NCBI GenBank assembly: GCA_045615545.1
Contig: JAZLFA010000003.1
Coordinates: 1 to 47,743, forward strand
Direction of reading: 5' to 3'
From: SIG220 sp045615545
Lineage (GTDB): Bacteria; Bacillota_I; Bacilli_A; RFN20; CAG-826
Length of the DNA stretch: 47,743 nt
In this document: piece by piece, positions 24,124-32,363 of the stretch
Numbering within the stretch: the first letter of the stretch is position 1
Layout of the letters: every line of letters starts with the position of its first letter
Program-made: the position numbers and the translations under genes
The notes under the pieces: model-generated
The model's database searches: none
What the model was told of the DNA's origin: nothing
What the model saw: the letters and a program-made list of their open reading frames with translations, nothing else

Positions 24124-24540
24124 TTACTTAAGTAATTTGTCTAATAATGCATTGATAAATTTTGCTTGTTTTTCTTCGATATATTTCTTTGCTAAATTAA
24201 CTGCGATATTGATTACAACTTTCTTATCAGTTCTTTCAATCGCGTAAAAATGAGTATAACTCATAAGAATGATTGCTTGCGTTAGTAATGGTAAACGATC
24301 CCAAGTCCAATTATTTAATAAAGGTGAAACAGCGGTTTTAATAACGCCATAATTCGCACTAACATAGTTAACTGTGTTAATGATATAACTAGGGGCCTCT
24401 TTAATATCAACTTCAAGAACGCTTTCAATAAGTTCGCTCAAGTCTCTTTTAACTTCACCATTAGCAAAATTATAATCGGTTAAAAGATTATAAATAATAG
24501 TCATTACATAGTAATGTTGTTCGTTTCTTGATAATTCCAT
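24124..24540 (-). CDS. nusB: Transcription antitermination factor NusB
   Basis: 138 residues, all-helical; binds boxA RNA with NusE (S10) in rRNA antitermination. The family segments are present: a central NWTWDRLPLLTQAIILMSYTH (trimmed form of the usual WxxxRL..V.R.ILR..YE) and VVINIAVNLAKKY, with ...FINALLDKL at the end. The N-terminus MELSRNEQHYYVMTIIYN is a variant of the RR.AR..A.Q.LY box, lacking the arginines, so RNA binding may differ. Its ATG overlaps the Asp23-family stop by one base. Confidence 0.88.
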   Translation of the reverse strand: MELSRNEQHYYVMTIIYNLLTDYNFANGEVKRDLSELIESVLEVDIKEAPSYIINTVNYVSANYGVIKTAVSPLLNNWTWDRLPLLTQAIILMSYTHFYAIERTDKKVVINIAVNLAKKYIEEKQAKFINALLDKLLK

Positions 24541-24881
24541 TAGATGATTTTCTCCACTTTAACTGCAATATCAAAAGGAATGTGACCAATAGCCACCACT
24601 AACAAATTTGTAATTTCTTCTTGAATCGAAGAGGTCACTTGTTGAATATCTTTTCCTTTTGCTAGTTCAATATTCACTTTAATGTGAGCGATACCATTTT
24701 TATAGGAAACCTTAACCTTATTTGCTAATCGCCATGAAAGACGTTTGCTTAATAGTTTTTCTTTCAAAGAAACGCCTTCAATATTATCAAGTGCTTTAGT
24801 TACAAGTTGAACCAATACTTTTGTTGAAATAGCAATTGATCCAAAGTTTTTCCTTTCGTCTAAATAAATATAATCGACCAT
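24540..24881 (-). CDS. Asp23/Gls24 family protein (YqhY-like)
   Basis: 113 residues with the Asp23 fold signature: GSIAISTKVLVQLVTKALDNIEGV at the start, then NGIAHIKVNIELAKGKDIQQVTSSIQEEI. YqhY next to nusB is conserved in Firmicutes; in Bacillus it is linked with acetyl-CoA carboxylase control, which I carry over only as a possibility. The ATG is one base after the tkt stop. No membrane segment or signal. Confidence 0.88.
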   Translation of the reverse strand: MVDYIYLDERKNFGSIAISTKVLVQLVTKALDNIEGVSLKEKLLSKRLSWRLANKVKVSYKNGIAHIKVNIELAKGKDIQQVTSSIQEEITNLLVVAIGHIPFDIAVKVEKII

Positions 24882-24882
24882 A

Positions 24883-26856
24883 TTATTTCACCAATCCTTT
24901 AACAAAGTTAACAACATCATTTACAGTGAAATGGAAATAATCAATAACTTCACTAGCTTTGCCACTAGCGCCAAAACTATCAATACTCATATGATGTTCA
25001 GCGTATTTATCCCAGCCAAAGCTAGTTTCCATTTCTAAAGAAACAATTTTGTTTCTATCCAAATCTAAAACACTATTTTTATATTTAGCATCTTGCTTAT
25101 CAAATAATTCTTGGCAAGGCATTGAAACTACTTTTACATTAATACCTTGTTTAGCAAGTAATGGTTTAGCGTTAAGAGCTAACGAGACTTCACTTCCAGT
25201 TGCAAGTAATATAAAGTCAGCTTTACCTTTTACATCGCTAACAGTATAAGCGCCTTTAAGAACACCTTCTAAACTTGTTGTAGACATATTCGTTACTTCT
25301 TGACGAGTTAAGATAATAGCTGTTGGTGTATTTTTACTTCTCAAAGCAATTTGCCAACTAGCGTATGTTTCCATTTCATCAGCCGGACGAATAACATTTA
25401 AGTTAGGAATTGCTCTTAGCATAGCTAATTGCTCGATAGGTTGATGCGTTGGACCATCTTCTCCTAAAGCAATTGAATCATGTGAAAATAAGTAAATAGA
25501 AGGTAGCTTAGTTAAAGCAGACATTCTAATCGCTGCCTTCATATAGTCTGAGAAAACTAAGAAGCTACCAACATATGGTTTAACCCCTCCGTGAAGGAGC
25601 ATTCCATTAGCGATGCTTGCCATTGCAAATTCACGAATGCCAAAGTTAATATTTCTTCCATTTCTTTTTAGAGGCATAAAGTCAATATTACCTGTTACAT
25701 TAGTAACAACACTACTTGCAACATCGGCTGATCCACCAACCAAGTTTGGCAAGGCAAGTGCATAATCGTTAAGCGCTTTACCACTGGCTTTTCTTGTAGA
25801 AATGAATTCATCGGTTACAGTTGGCATTTCTTTTGGTAAGTAGTTTGAAACGTTGTTTCTAATCACCAATTCATAGAAACGTTTAGCGTCAACTTTATTC
25901 TTTTCTCTACAAGAGACAAATTCTTCTTGGTAGCAAACATTTGCTTCCGTTCCTCTTTTTATAAACGTATCTTTAAAATGATTTCTCACTTCTTCTGGAA
26001 CAAAGAATTCTGGATGATCGAAATTATAAATTTCTTTCGCGTGTTTACCATCTTCTAAACCTAAAGGAGAACCATGTACTTTGTTTGTACCTTGATTAAT
26101 AGAACCAAAGCCAATTATAGTGTGCACTAAAATTAATGTTGGTTTGTCTTTACTTTTCTTTGCTAAGATAATTGCATTATCTATTTCATTTACATTATTA
26201 CCATCTTTCACTTCAATTGTGTTCCAACCAGCAGCTTTAAATCTTGCTATTTGATCATCATTGGAAGATAAGTTTAACGCTCCATCAAGAGTGACATTAT
26301 TAGAATCGTAAATTAAAATTAATTTATTTAGTTTTTGAAGTCCTGCAAAAGAGATAGCCTCATGACTAATACCCTCTTCTAAGCAACCATCTCCGCATAA
26401 ACAATATGTATAGTGTGAACATAATAAGTCACCATGGATATATTGGTGAGAAACCATTCTTTCCGCAACAGCCATACCAACGGCTTGGGAAATACCTTGT
26501 CCTAAAGGACCACTAGTAGCGTCTACCCCTGGAGTTAATCCGTATTCAGGGTGTCCTGGAGTAATAGAACCAAGCTGTCTAAATTTCTTCAAATCATCAA
26601 TTGTTATTTTATAGCCACATAAATGAAGCATAGCATAAAGTAGACTTGATGCATGGCCACTAGAAAGAACAAAACGATCACGATTAATCCATGACGGATC
26701 TTCTGGATTGGCAATTAAATGACGTGTATACAAAGTATAAAGAATCGGAGCAGAGCCAAGAGCCATGCCTGGATGTCCACTTTTTGCACGATTAATCATA
26801 TCGATACATAGACTTCGTATCGTCGCAATCGATAATTCATCAATTTGTGAATTCAT
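24883..26856 (-). CDS. tkt: Transketolase
   Basis: 657 residues, TPP enzyme of the pentose phosphate pathway. SGHPGMALGSAP, SSGHASSLLYAMLHL, the TPP motif GDGCLEEGISHEA with the downstream Asn, and HGSPLG are in the first domain; NFGIREFAM and GEDGPTHQPIEQLA in the second; a C-terminal domain of about 130 residues follows. It supplies glyceraldehyde-3-phosphate, also used by Dxs. Strong GGAGG 8 bases before ATG. Repeat copy e lies immediately before this Shine-Dalgarno, in the 62-base gap after aspS. Confidence 0.95.
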   Translation of the reverse strand: MNSQIDELSIATIRSLCIDMINRAKSGHPGMALGSAPILYTLYTRHLIANPEDPSWINRDRFVLSSGHASSLLYAMLHLCGYKITIDDLKKFRQLGSITPGHPEYGLTPGVDATSGPLGQGISQAVGMAVAERMVSHQYIHGDLLCSHYTYCLCGDGCLEEGISHEAISFAGLQKLNKLILIYDSNNVTLDGALNLSSNDDQIARFKAAGWNTIEVKDGNNVNEIDNAIILAKKSKDKPTLILVHTIIGFGSINQGTNKVHGSPLGLEDGKHAKEIYNFDHPEFFVPEEVRNHFKDTFIKRGTEANVCYQEEFVSCREKNKVDAKRFYELVIRNNVSNYLPKEMPTVTDEFISTRKASGKALNDYALALPNLVGGSADVASSVVTNVTGNIDFMPLKRNGRNINFGIREFAMASIANGMLLHGGVKPYVGSFLVFSDYMKAAIRMSALTKLPSIYLFSHDSIALGEDGPTHQPIEQLAMLRAIPNLNVIRPADEMETYASWQIALRSKNTPTAIILTRQEVTNMSTTSLEGVLKGAYTVSDVKGKADFILLATGSEVSLALNAKPLLAKQGINVKVVSMPCQELFDKQDAKYKNSVLDLDRNKIVSLEMETSFGWDKYAEHHMSIDSFGASGKASEVIDYFHFTVNDVVNFVKGLVK

Positions 26857-26869
26857 TACATTTTCCTCC

Positions 26870-26896
26870 TAGTATATTTTTAGTAGTTTTTTAGTT
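26870..26896. repeat. TACTA element, copy e (two exact units and one variant)
   Basis: On the + strand TAGTA at 26870-26874 and 26881-26885 and TAGTT at 26892-26896, all 11-base phased. It borders the tkt Shine-Dalgarno and shares a 21-base identical stretch with copy b. Its orientation relative to the surrounding genes is opposite to copies a-d. Confidence 0.6.
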
Positions 26897-26918
26897 TTTC
26901 TTAATATTTATATTAAAA

Positions 26919-28634
26919 TTACTTAACAGCAATTCCAAGTTCGTCTAATTGTTCTTTTGAAACAACATTTGGCGCACCGCTCATTGGACATACAGCGGCT
27001 AAGTTCTTAGGGAAAGCAATAACATCTCTAATATTATCGGTTCCACCTAATATCATAACGAGTCTATCTAAGCCAAAGCCCATGCCTGCATGTGGAGGCG
27101 TGCCATATTGGAAAGCGTCAATAAAGAAGCCGAACTTATTTTTAATATCATCATCACTAAGTCCAAGGACTTCAAATATCTTATGTTGAACATTTTGATC
27201 GTAAATTCTAAGAGAGCCACCACCAGCTTCATAACCATTAATTACAATATCATAAGCATAGCTTAAAATCTTGCTTGGATCAGTATCAAGATATTTTAAA
27301 TCTTCATCTCTTGGTCTAGTAAATGGATGGTGAGAGGGTGTATATCCTGTATCGGTCTTTTCAAATAATGGGAAGTCCACTACCCAGAGCAAATCGTAAG
27401 TATTTGGTTTAACTAAGCCAAGTTCATGAGCGTATGAAGTACGCATTGCACCTAAGCAAGGTAGCACACGTGTTTTATTACCCGCTGCGATAAGAAGCAA
27501 GTCATCATTTTTTAGATTTAATCTATTTTTAAGAAGTTCAACTTCTTCTTCACTTAAGAACTTCATAAAGGAACCAGTGAGTTCTTCCCCTTCCATTTTA
27601 AGCACCGAAATACCGCCTAAGCCGAACTTTTTAGCTTCGAGGGTAAGATTATCAATAACCTTACGCGAAGTAACGCTAGCGACGCCTGGAATAACAAGCG
27701 CACGTATCGCTTCAGCTTCTTTAAAGCCATTGAATGTTGTATTAATAAAGATGTCTTTGACATCGTTAATAAATAAATCAAATCTAGTATCTGGTTTATC
27801 GCTACCATATTTATCCATTGCTTCTAGATAAGGAATTCTTCTTAATGGAAGTTTTACTTCGTAATTAATGGTCTTTTTAAAGATTTTAGCAATTAATCCT
27901 TCCATCATAGTGATAAATTGGTCTTGATCAAGAAAACTTGTTTCAATATCGATTTGAGTAAAGTCAGGTTGACGATCTGCTCTTAAATCTTCATCTCTAA
28001 AGCAACGAGCAATTTGATAATATCTTTCCATACCACCAATCATTAATAATTGCTTAAAGATTTGTGGAGATTGAGGTAAAGCGTAGAAACTGCCTGGATG
28101 TACACGGCTAGGCACAAGATAATCACGTGCGCCTTCAGGTGTTGAAAGAGTTAATACTGGAGTTTCAACTTCGGTAAAACGCAAAGAATCGAGATATTCA
28201 TGTACAGCCATCTTAATTTGATGTCTTACATCAAGATAATGTTGCATTACTGGGCGTCTTAAATCGAGATAACGATATTTTAATCTCGTATCTTCAAGCG
28301 CATCAGTTTCATCAGCAATAATTAATGGGGTAGTTTTTGCTGTATTAACGACGTTAATAGATTCAGCTAATATTTCAATTTCTCCCGTTTTTAAATTCTT
28401 ATTTGGATTATCTTTTTTACTAACGATACCAGTAACTTGAATAACATATTCATTACGAATATCTGGAACATTAGAAGAGTCTTGAACAGTAATTTGAATA
28501 ATGCCTGAGCGATCTCTTAAATCAATGAACATAATTGATCCAAGGTCTCTTCTTTTAGAAACCCAGCCAACTAATGTAACTTTTTTGCCTTCATCTTTAA
28601 TAGATAAGTCAGTGTTAAAACATGTTCTTTCCAT
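26919..28634 (-). CDS. aspS: Aspartyl-tRNA synthetase, bacterial type
   Basis: 571 residues, class II. N-terminal OB anticodon domain (GWVSKRRDLGSIMFIDLRDRSG), motif 2 CFRDEDLRADRQPDFTQID, a bacterial GAD insertion (about 280-400), and motif 3 GFGLDRLVMIL. Length is near the family norm of 590. AAGGAG for this gene is encoded in the last codons of hisS, and only 5 bases separate the hisS stop from this ATG, so the two are one translational unit. hisS-aspS linkage is general in Firmicutes, often under a T-box; none is seen here. Confidence 0.95.
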   Translation of the reverse strand: MERTCFNTDLSIKDEGKKVTLVGWVSKRRDLGSIMFIDLRDRSGIIQITVQDSSNVPDIRNEYVIQVTGIVSKKDNPNKNLKTGEIEILAESINVVNTAKTTPLIIADETDALEDTRLKYRYLDLRRPVMQHYLDVRHQIKMAVHEYLDSLRFTEVETPVLTLSTPEGARDYLVPSRVHPGSFYALPQSPQIFKQLLMIGGMERYYQIARCFRDEDLRADRQPDFTQIDIETSFLDQDQFITMMEGLIAKIFKKTINYEVKLPLRRIPYLEAMDKYGSDKPDTRFDLFINDVKDIFINTTFNGFKEAEAIRALVIPGVASVTSRKVIDNLTLEAKKFGLGGISVLKMEGEELTGSFMKFLSEEEVELLKNRLNLKNDDLLLIAAGNKTRVLPCLGAMRTSYAHELGLVKPNTYDLLWVVDFPLFEKTDTGYTPSHHPFTRPRDEDLKYLDTDPSKILSYAYDIVINGYEAGGGSLRIYDQNVQHKIFEVLGLSDDDIKNKFGFFIDAFQYGTPPHAGMGFGLDRLVMILGGTDNIRDVIAFPKNLAAVCPMSGAPNVVSKEQLDELGIAVK

Positions 28635-28639
28635 ATTGC

Positions 28640-30040
28640 TTATTTCTCCTTATGGTGGCAGCAACATTCTTCGCCTTCATCGTGATGATGTCCGCATCCT
28701 TCGCCATGATCATGATTATGTCCACAGCAACATTTGCCTTCTTCATGATGGTGATGATGACAATGATGTTCTTCACTCATTTCATCAAAAGATGAAACTA
28801 ATTCATCTAAAGGTATCTCAATTTGTTGTTGACTCTTTAAATTTTTTAAAACAACACTATGATTGTTCATTTCGTTTTCGCCAATGATGATTGCTGTTTT
28901 GGCATTTTTCTTTTCGGCGCGCTTAAACATGTTGCCAAGTTTAACTTGGTCGAAGCACATATCCACGTAGTAACCCGCCATACGTAACTCGTTAGCGACA
29001 TTAAGCGCATAACCCATACACTCTTCACCCATTGGCATAACGTAAGCGTGTAAGGCATATTTTTCTGGAGGTAACAAATTATCATCTTTTAAGATGCTAT
29101 ATAATCTTTCAATTCCAAAACTAAAACCAATACCTGGTAGATCAGGGCCACCAAGTTCTTTTAGCAAGTTGCTATAATGTCCACCTGCACCTATTGCGCC
29201 ATAATTTGCACCTGTAGATGATGTGTAATGGAATTCAAATACAGTTTCACTGTAATAATCAAGTCCTCTCACTAATGAATCATCAAATTCATAAGGGATT
29301 TCCATTTCGTTAAGTAAAGTTAATATCTTATTAAAACGATCTTCGCTTTCTTTAGAAAGGTAATCGCTCATTTTAGGAGCACCCTTAACAATTTCAATAT
29401 CTTCTGGAACCTTACAATCTAAAATTCTAAGTGGATTGATATTATATCTTTCTTTACAATCTGGACACATATTATCAATATGTTTTGAAAAATATTGTTT
29501 TAATGCTTCGCGATAATTATTTCTACTTTCTTCATCACCTAAAGAATTAATCTTTAATTTAACATTTTGTAAACCGAGAGAAATTAGCATTGTGTACGCT
29601 AAAGAAATCACTTCAACATCATTATATAATGATGCGTTACCAACACTTTCCACACCAAATTGGTTGAATTGACGATATCTACCAAGTTGTGGTCTTTCAT
29701 ATCTAAAGACAGGACCTAAGTAGAAGTACTTAAGTGGTAATTCATTTGTGGCGTATAGCTTATTTGAAACGATTAAACGCATAATACCAGCGGTAAATTC
29801 TGGTCTTAAAGTTAAAGAACGGTCTCCTTTATCAAGGAATGTATACATTTCTTTTCTAACAACGTCACTACTTTCACCCACGCTTCGAACAAATAATTCG
29901 CTATGTTCGATAACAGGTGGTCTTACTTCCAAATAACCGAATAATGAAGCGACTTGCTTAAGCAAACCTTCAATAGCGCCATAATCTAGCGTTTCATCTG
30001 CTAGTACATCATGAGTACCTTTTACAATATTAACTTCCAT
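28640..30040 (-). CDS. hisS: Histidyl-tRNA synthetase with a His/Cys-rich C-terminal tail
   Basis: 466 residues; the class II core is residues 1 to about 421. Motif 2 (FRYERPQLGRYRQFNQFGVE), the HisA motif GLDYYSETVFEF, motif 3 GIGFSFGIERLY, and an HGTP anticodon domain are complete. The remaining 45 residues (422-466) are not part of the enzyme family as I know it: 15 His and 8 Cys with Glu, Asp and Gly between, including HHCHHHHH and two CCC clusters. It looks like a metal-binding tail. No frameshift is needed; the frame is continuous and ends 5 bases before aspS. AAAGGAG precedes the ATG. Part of rel-hisS-aspS. Confidence 0.95.
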   Translation of the reverse strand: MEVNIVKGTHDVLADETLDYGAIEGLLKQVASLFGYLEVRPPVIEHSELFVRSVGESSDVVRKEMYTFLDKGDRSLTLRPEFTAGIMRLIVSNKLYATNELPLKYFYLGPVFRYERPQLGRYRQFNQFGVESVGNASLYNDVEVISLAYTMLISLGLQNVKLKINSLGDEESRNNYREALKQYFSKHIDNMCPDCKERYNINPLRILDCKVPEDIEIVKGAPKMSDYLSKESEDRFNKILTLLNEMEIPYEFDDSLVRGLDYYSETVFEFHYTSSTGANYGAIGAGGHYSNLLKELGGPDLPGIGFSFGIERLYSILKDDNLLPPEKYALHAYVMPMGEECMGYALNVANELRMAGYYVDMCFDQVKLGNMFKRAEKKNAKTAIIIGENEMNNHSVVLKNLKSQQQIEIPLDELVSSFDEMSEEHHCHHHHHEEGKCCCGHNHDHGEGCGHHHDEGEECCCHHKEK

Positions 30041-30055
30041 TTTTTAATCTCTCCT

Positions 30056-32269
30056 TTAGTGAATAATTCTTCTAACTTCGTATACACCTCTAACATTCAT
30101 AAGAATGCTTGATATATCATTTACTCTTTTAGCATCGCTAACAAGTAATGTTAACGAGAACAATGCGACTGTACCACCGTTTGTCTTTTGCGCATGCACA
30201 TTGCTAACAGGTACATGAGCGTTAGTGAGCACTGTCATGATATTGATGAGCAAGTTATCTCTATCGTTAGCCTCGACCACAATATCGACTGGATAAGTAG
30301 CTGATTCAATATCTTTACGCCAATAAACATCAACTAGTCTTTCTTTTACATTAGCAATATTCGGACAATCTTTGCGATGGACCACTATTCCCTTACCTTT
30401 ACTAATGTAACCAACAATTTCATCTCCCGGAAGAGGGGTACAACAATTCGCTAATGAAATAGCAATCTTATCGACACCTTTACAGTACACTGGGCAGGCA
30501 TTTTTGCCACCTCTAGTTTTAACGCTACCATTACCAGTTGGTATATCAACAGGCTTTTTAATTCTTAAAAATTCAATAATCGCGTTAGCGGTAGGCTTTC
30601 TGCCTGATACAGCAACAAATAAATCATCAACAGTTGCCACTTCAAAATTATTTAAAACTTTTTCAGAAGATAAAAGTTCCATCATTTCATCTTCGTCAAC
30701 AGCTCTTTCATGGAAAGCATCAATACAAGATTGTCTTCCTTTTTGAATCTTTTCATCTCTAATTAGTTCGGCATTTTTCTTCGCTAGATATTTTTTAATT
30801 AATGATCTAGCTGTTGAGCTCTTGACAAAGTCAAGCCAACCTTCACTTGGGCCAGAGGCAGCCTTACTAGTTTTAATTTCAACCATATCACCAGTTTTTA
30901 AAACAGTGTTTAAAGGCACTAAGGAACCATTAACAGTTGCGCCCACCATTGTTTCAGCAACTTTAGTGTGAATTCGATAAGCAAAATCTACTGGAGTTGA
31001 ACCACGAGGCAACTCAATAACTTTACCTTTAGGTGAAAACACATAAACATTTGCTTCAAAGATATCATGCGTTAAGTTATCAACGTATTCGCTTGCGTTT
31101 TCACTATCATTATCATTTGATAAGGAGACGAAGTCTCTAAACCAATGTAATTTGTTTTCAATATCTTTTTGTTCTTCGCTAGCGTTATAACCTTTACCTT
31201 CTTTATACGCCCAGTGGCTAGCGACACCGGTTTCTGCAATTTGATCCATTTCTTTTGTTCTTATTTGAACTTCGTAGAAATTACCATCTCCTGAAATAAT
31301 CGAAGTGTGTAAACTTTGATACATATTTGGTTTTGGCATCGCAATATAATCTTTGAATCGATTTGGTATTGGAGTATATGTCTTATGAATAAGACCTAAT
31401 ATTTCATAACAACGAATTTCAGTATCGGTGATAATTCTAAGCGCCATAATATCGTATATTTCACTAAATGAATGGCCTTTAATGTGAATCTTATCATAGA
31501 TAGATGAGATCGATTTAACACGAGAACATATTTCAAAAGGAATATTGTGCTCAAAGAGCAAATCCGCAATTCGCTTTTGAATTTGTTCAAGTGAACGCTT
31601 CATTTGTCTTTCTTTCTTATTCATCATCTTGACGATATCATCGTATTCTTGTGGATGGAGGTATTTTAAACAAATATCAGCCATCTCACTACGAATAACA
31701 TCAAGACCTAATCGATGTGCAATAGGAACGAAAACATCTAAACTTTCTTGGCTTAATGCAATTTGTCTTTCTGAAGAAAGAGCAGCGAGTGTACGCAAAT
31801 TATGTAACCGATCAGCAAGTTTAATAAGAATGACACGGATATCTTTAGCCATTCCAATAAGAATTTTGCGGTGATCTTCTGCTTCAAATTCTTCGGCAGT
31901 TATCTTTGATAATTTTAATCTTTGAATTTTGGTTAACGCATCGACGATTTTAGCAACGTCGACTCCAAACATATTTTTAATATCATCAATTGATGTATCA
32001 GTATCCTCAACAACATCATGGAGCAAACCAGAAATAATTGTTGTTGGACCAGAATGTAAGCTCGCTAATATGTAAGCAACTTCAATTAAGTGATGATAAT
32101 ATGGTTCTCCACTACGACGAAGTTGGCCTTCATGTTTTTGAATAATAAAATCATAGGCCTTTCTGATATTAGCGCGGTCTACTTTATCGGAAATATAGTT
32201 CATGTAGACGTCTTCAACGTCTTCGAATGTGTGAAGTGGGTATCCACCATTGACTTGAATCTTGTTCAT
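30056..32269 (-). CDS. relA: Bifunctional (p)ppGpp synthetase/hydrolase Rel
   Basis: 737 residues, long RSH enzyme. Order: HD hydrolase (YYHHLIEVAYIL, GLLHDVVEDTD, about 40-190), synthetase (ALRIITDTE, RFKDYIAMPKPNMYQSLHT, about 235-380), TGS (VYVFSPKGKVIELPRGSTPVDFAY), helical and zinc-finger region (NCCTPLPGDEIVGYISKGKG), ACT at the end. Hydrolase and synthetase residues appear intact, so it should make and degrade the alarmone. ATG 32269 chosen: it lies 8 bases after an extended -10, with no Shine-Dalgarno; an upstream GTG adds only 6 residues. Precedes hisS by 15 bases. Confidence 0.93.
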   Translation of the reverse strand: MNKIQVNGGYPLHTFEDVEDVYMNYISDKVDRANIRKAYDFIIQKHEGQLRRSGEPYYHHLIEVAYILASLHSGPTTIISGLLHDVVEDTDTSIDDIKNMFGVDVAKIVDALTKIQRLKLSKITAEEFEAEDHRKILIGMAKDIRVILIKLADRLHNLRTLAALSSERQIALSQESLDVFVPIAHRLGLDVIRSEMADICLKYLHPQEYDDIVKMMNKKERQMKRSLEQIQKRIADLLFEHNIPFEICSRVKSISSIYDKIHIKGHSFSEIYDIMALRIITDTEIRCYEILGLIHKTYTPIPNRFKDYIAMPKPNMYQSLHTSIISGDGNFYEVQIRTKEMDQIAETGVASHWAYKEGKGYNASEEQKDIENKLHWFRDFVSLSNDNDSENASEYVDNLTHDIFEANVYVFSPKGKVIELPRGSTPVDFAYRIHTKVAETMVGATVNGSLVPLNTVLKTGDMVEIKTSKAASGPSEGWLDFVKSSTARSLIKKYLAKKNAELIRDEKIQKGRQSCIDAFHERAVDEDEMMELLSSEKVLNNFEVATVDDLFVAVSGRKPTANAIIEFLRIKKPVDIPTGNGSVKTRGGKNACPVYCKGVDKIAISLANCCTPLPGDEIVGYISKGKGIVVHRKDCPNIANVKERLVDVYWRKDIESATYPVDIVVEANDRDNLLINIMTVLTNAHVPVSNVHAQKTNGGTVALFSLTLLVSDAKRVNDISSILMNVRGVYEVRRIIH

Positions 32270-32277
32270 ACTGTTAT

Positions 32278-32286
32278 ATGATACCA
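32278..32286 (-). promoter_or_regulatory. Extended -10 (TGGTATCAT) of rel, near-leaderless
   Basis: Minus strand TGG plus TATCAT (32283-32278), followed by 8 bases and ATG 32269. The predicted start is 1-2 bases before the ATG; there is no room for a Shine-Dalgarno. Confidence 0.5.
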
Positions 32287-32306
32287 CTTCTATTTTATTT
32301 TATTAA

Positions 32307-32334
32307 ATAAAAAAGCCAATATTTTTGGCCTTTT
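32307..32334 (-). terminator. Terminator of recJ
   Basis: Minus strand GGCCAA, short loop, TTGGC, then TTTTTTATTT. About 30 bases past the recJ stop, between recJ and the rel promoter. Confidence 0.7.
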
Positions 32335-32363
32335 ATTTATAACAAATTACAAAAATAGGTTAA

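Noticed and set aside
28640..28777. HisRS tail as a sequencing or frameshift artefact
   Set aside because: The frame is continuous, no alternative frame gives a normal end, and the tail's last codons hold a well-placed Shine-Dalgarno for aspS.
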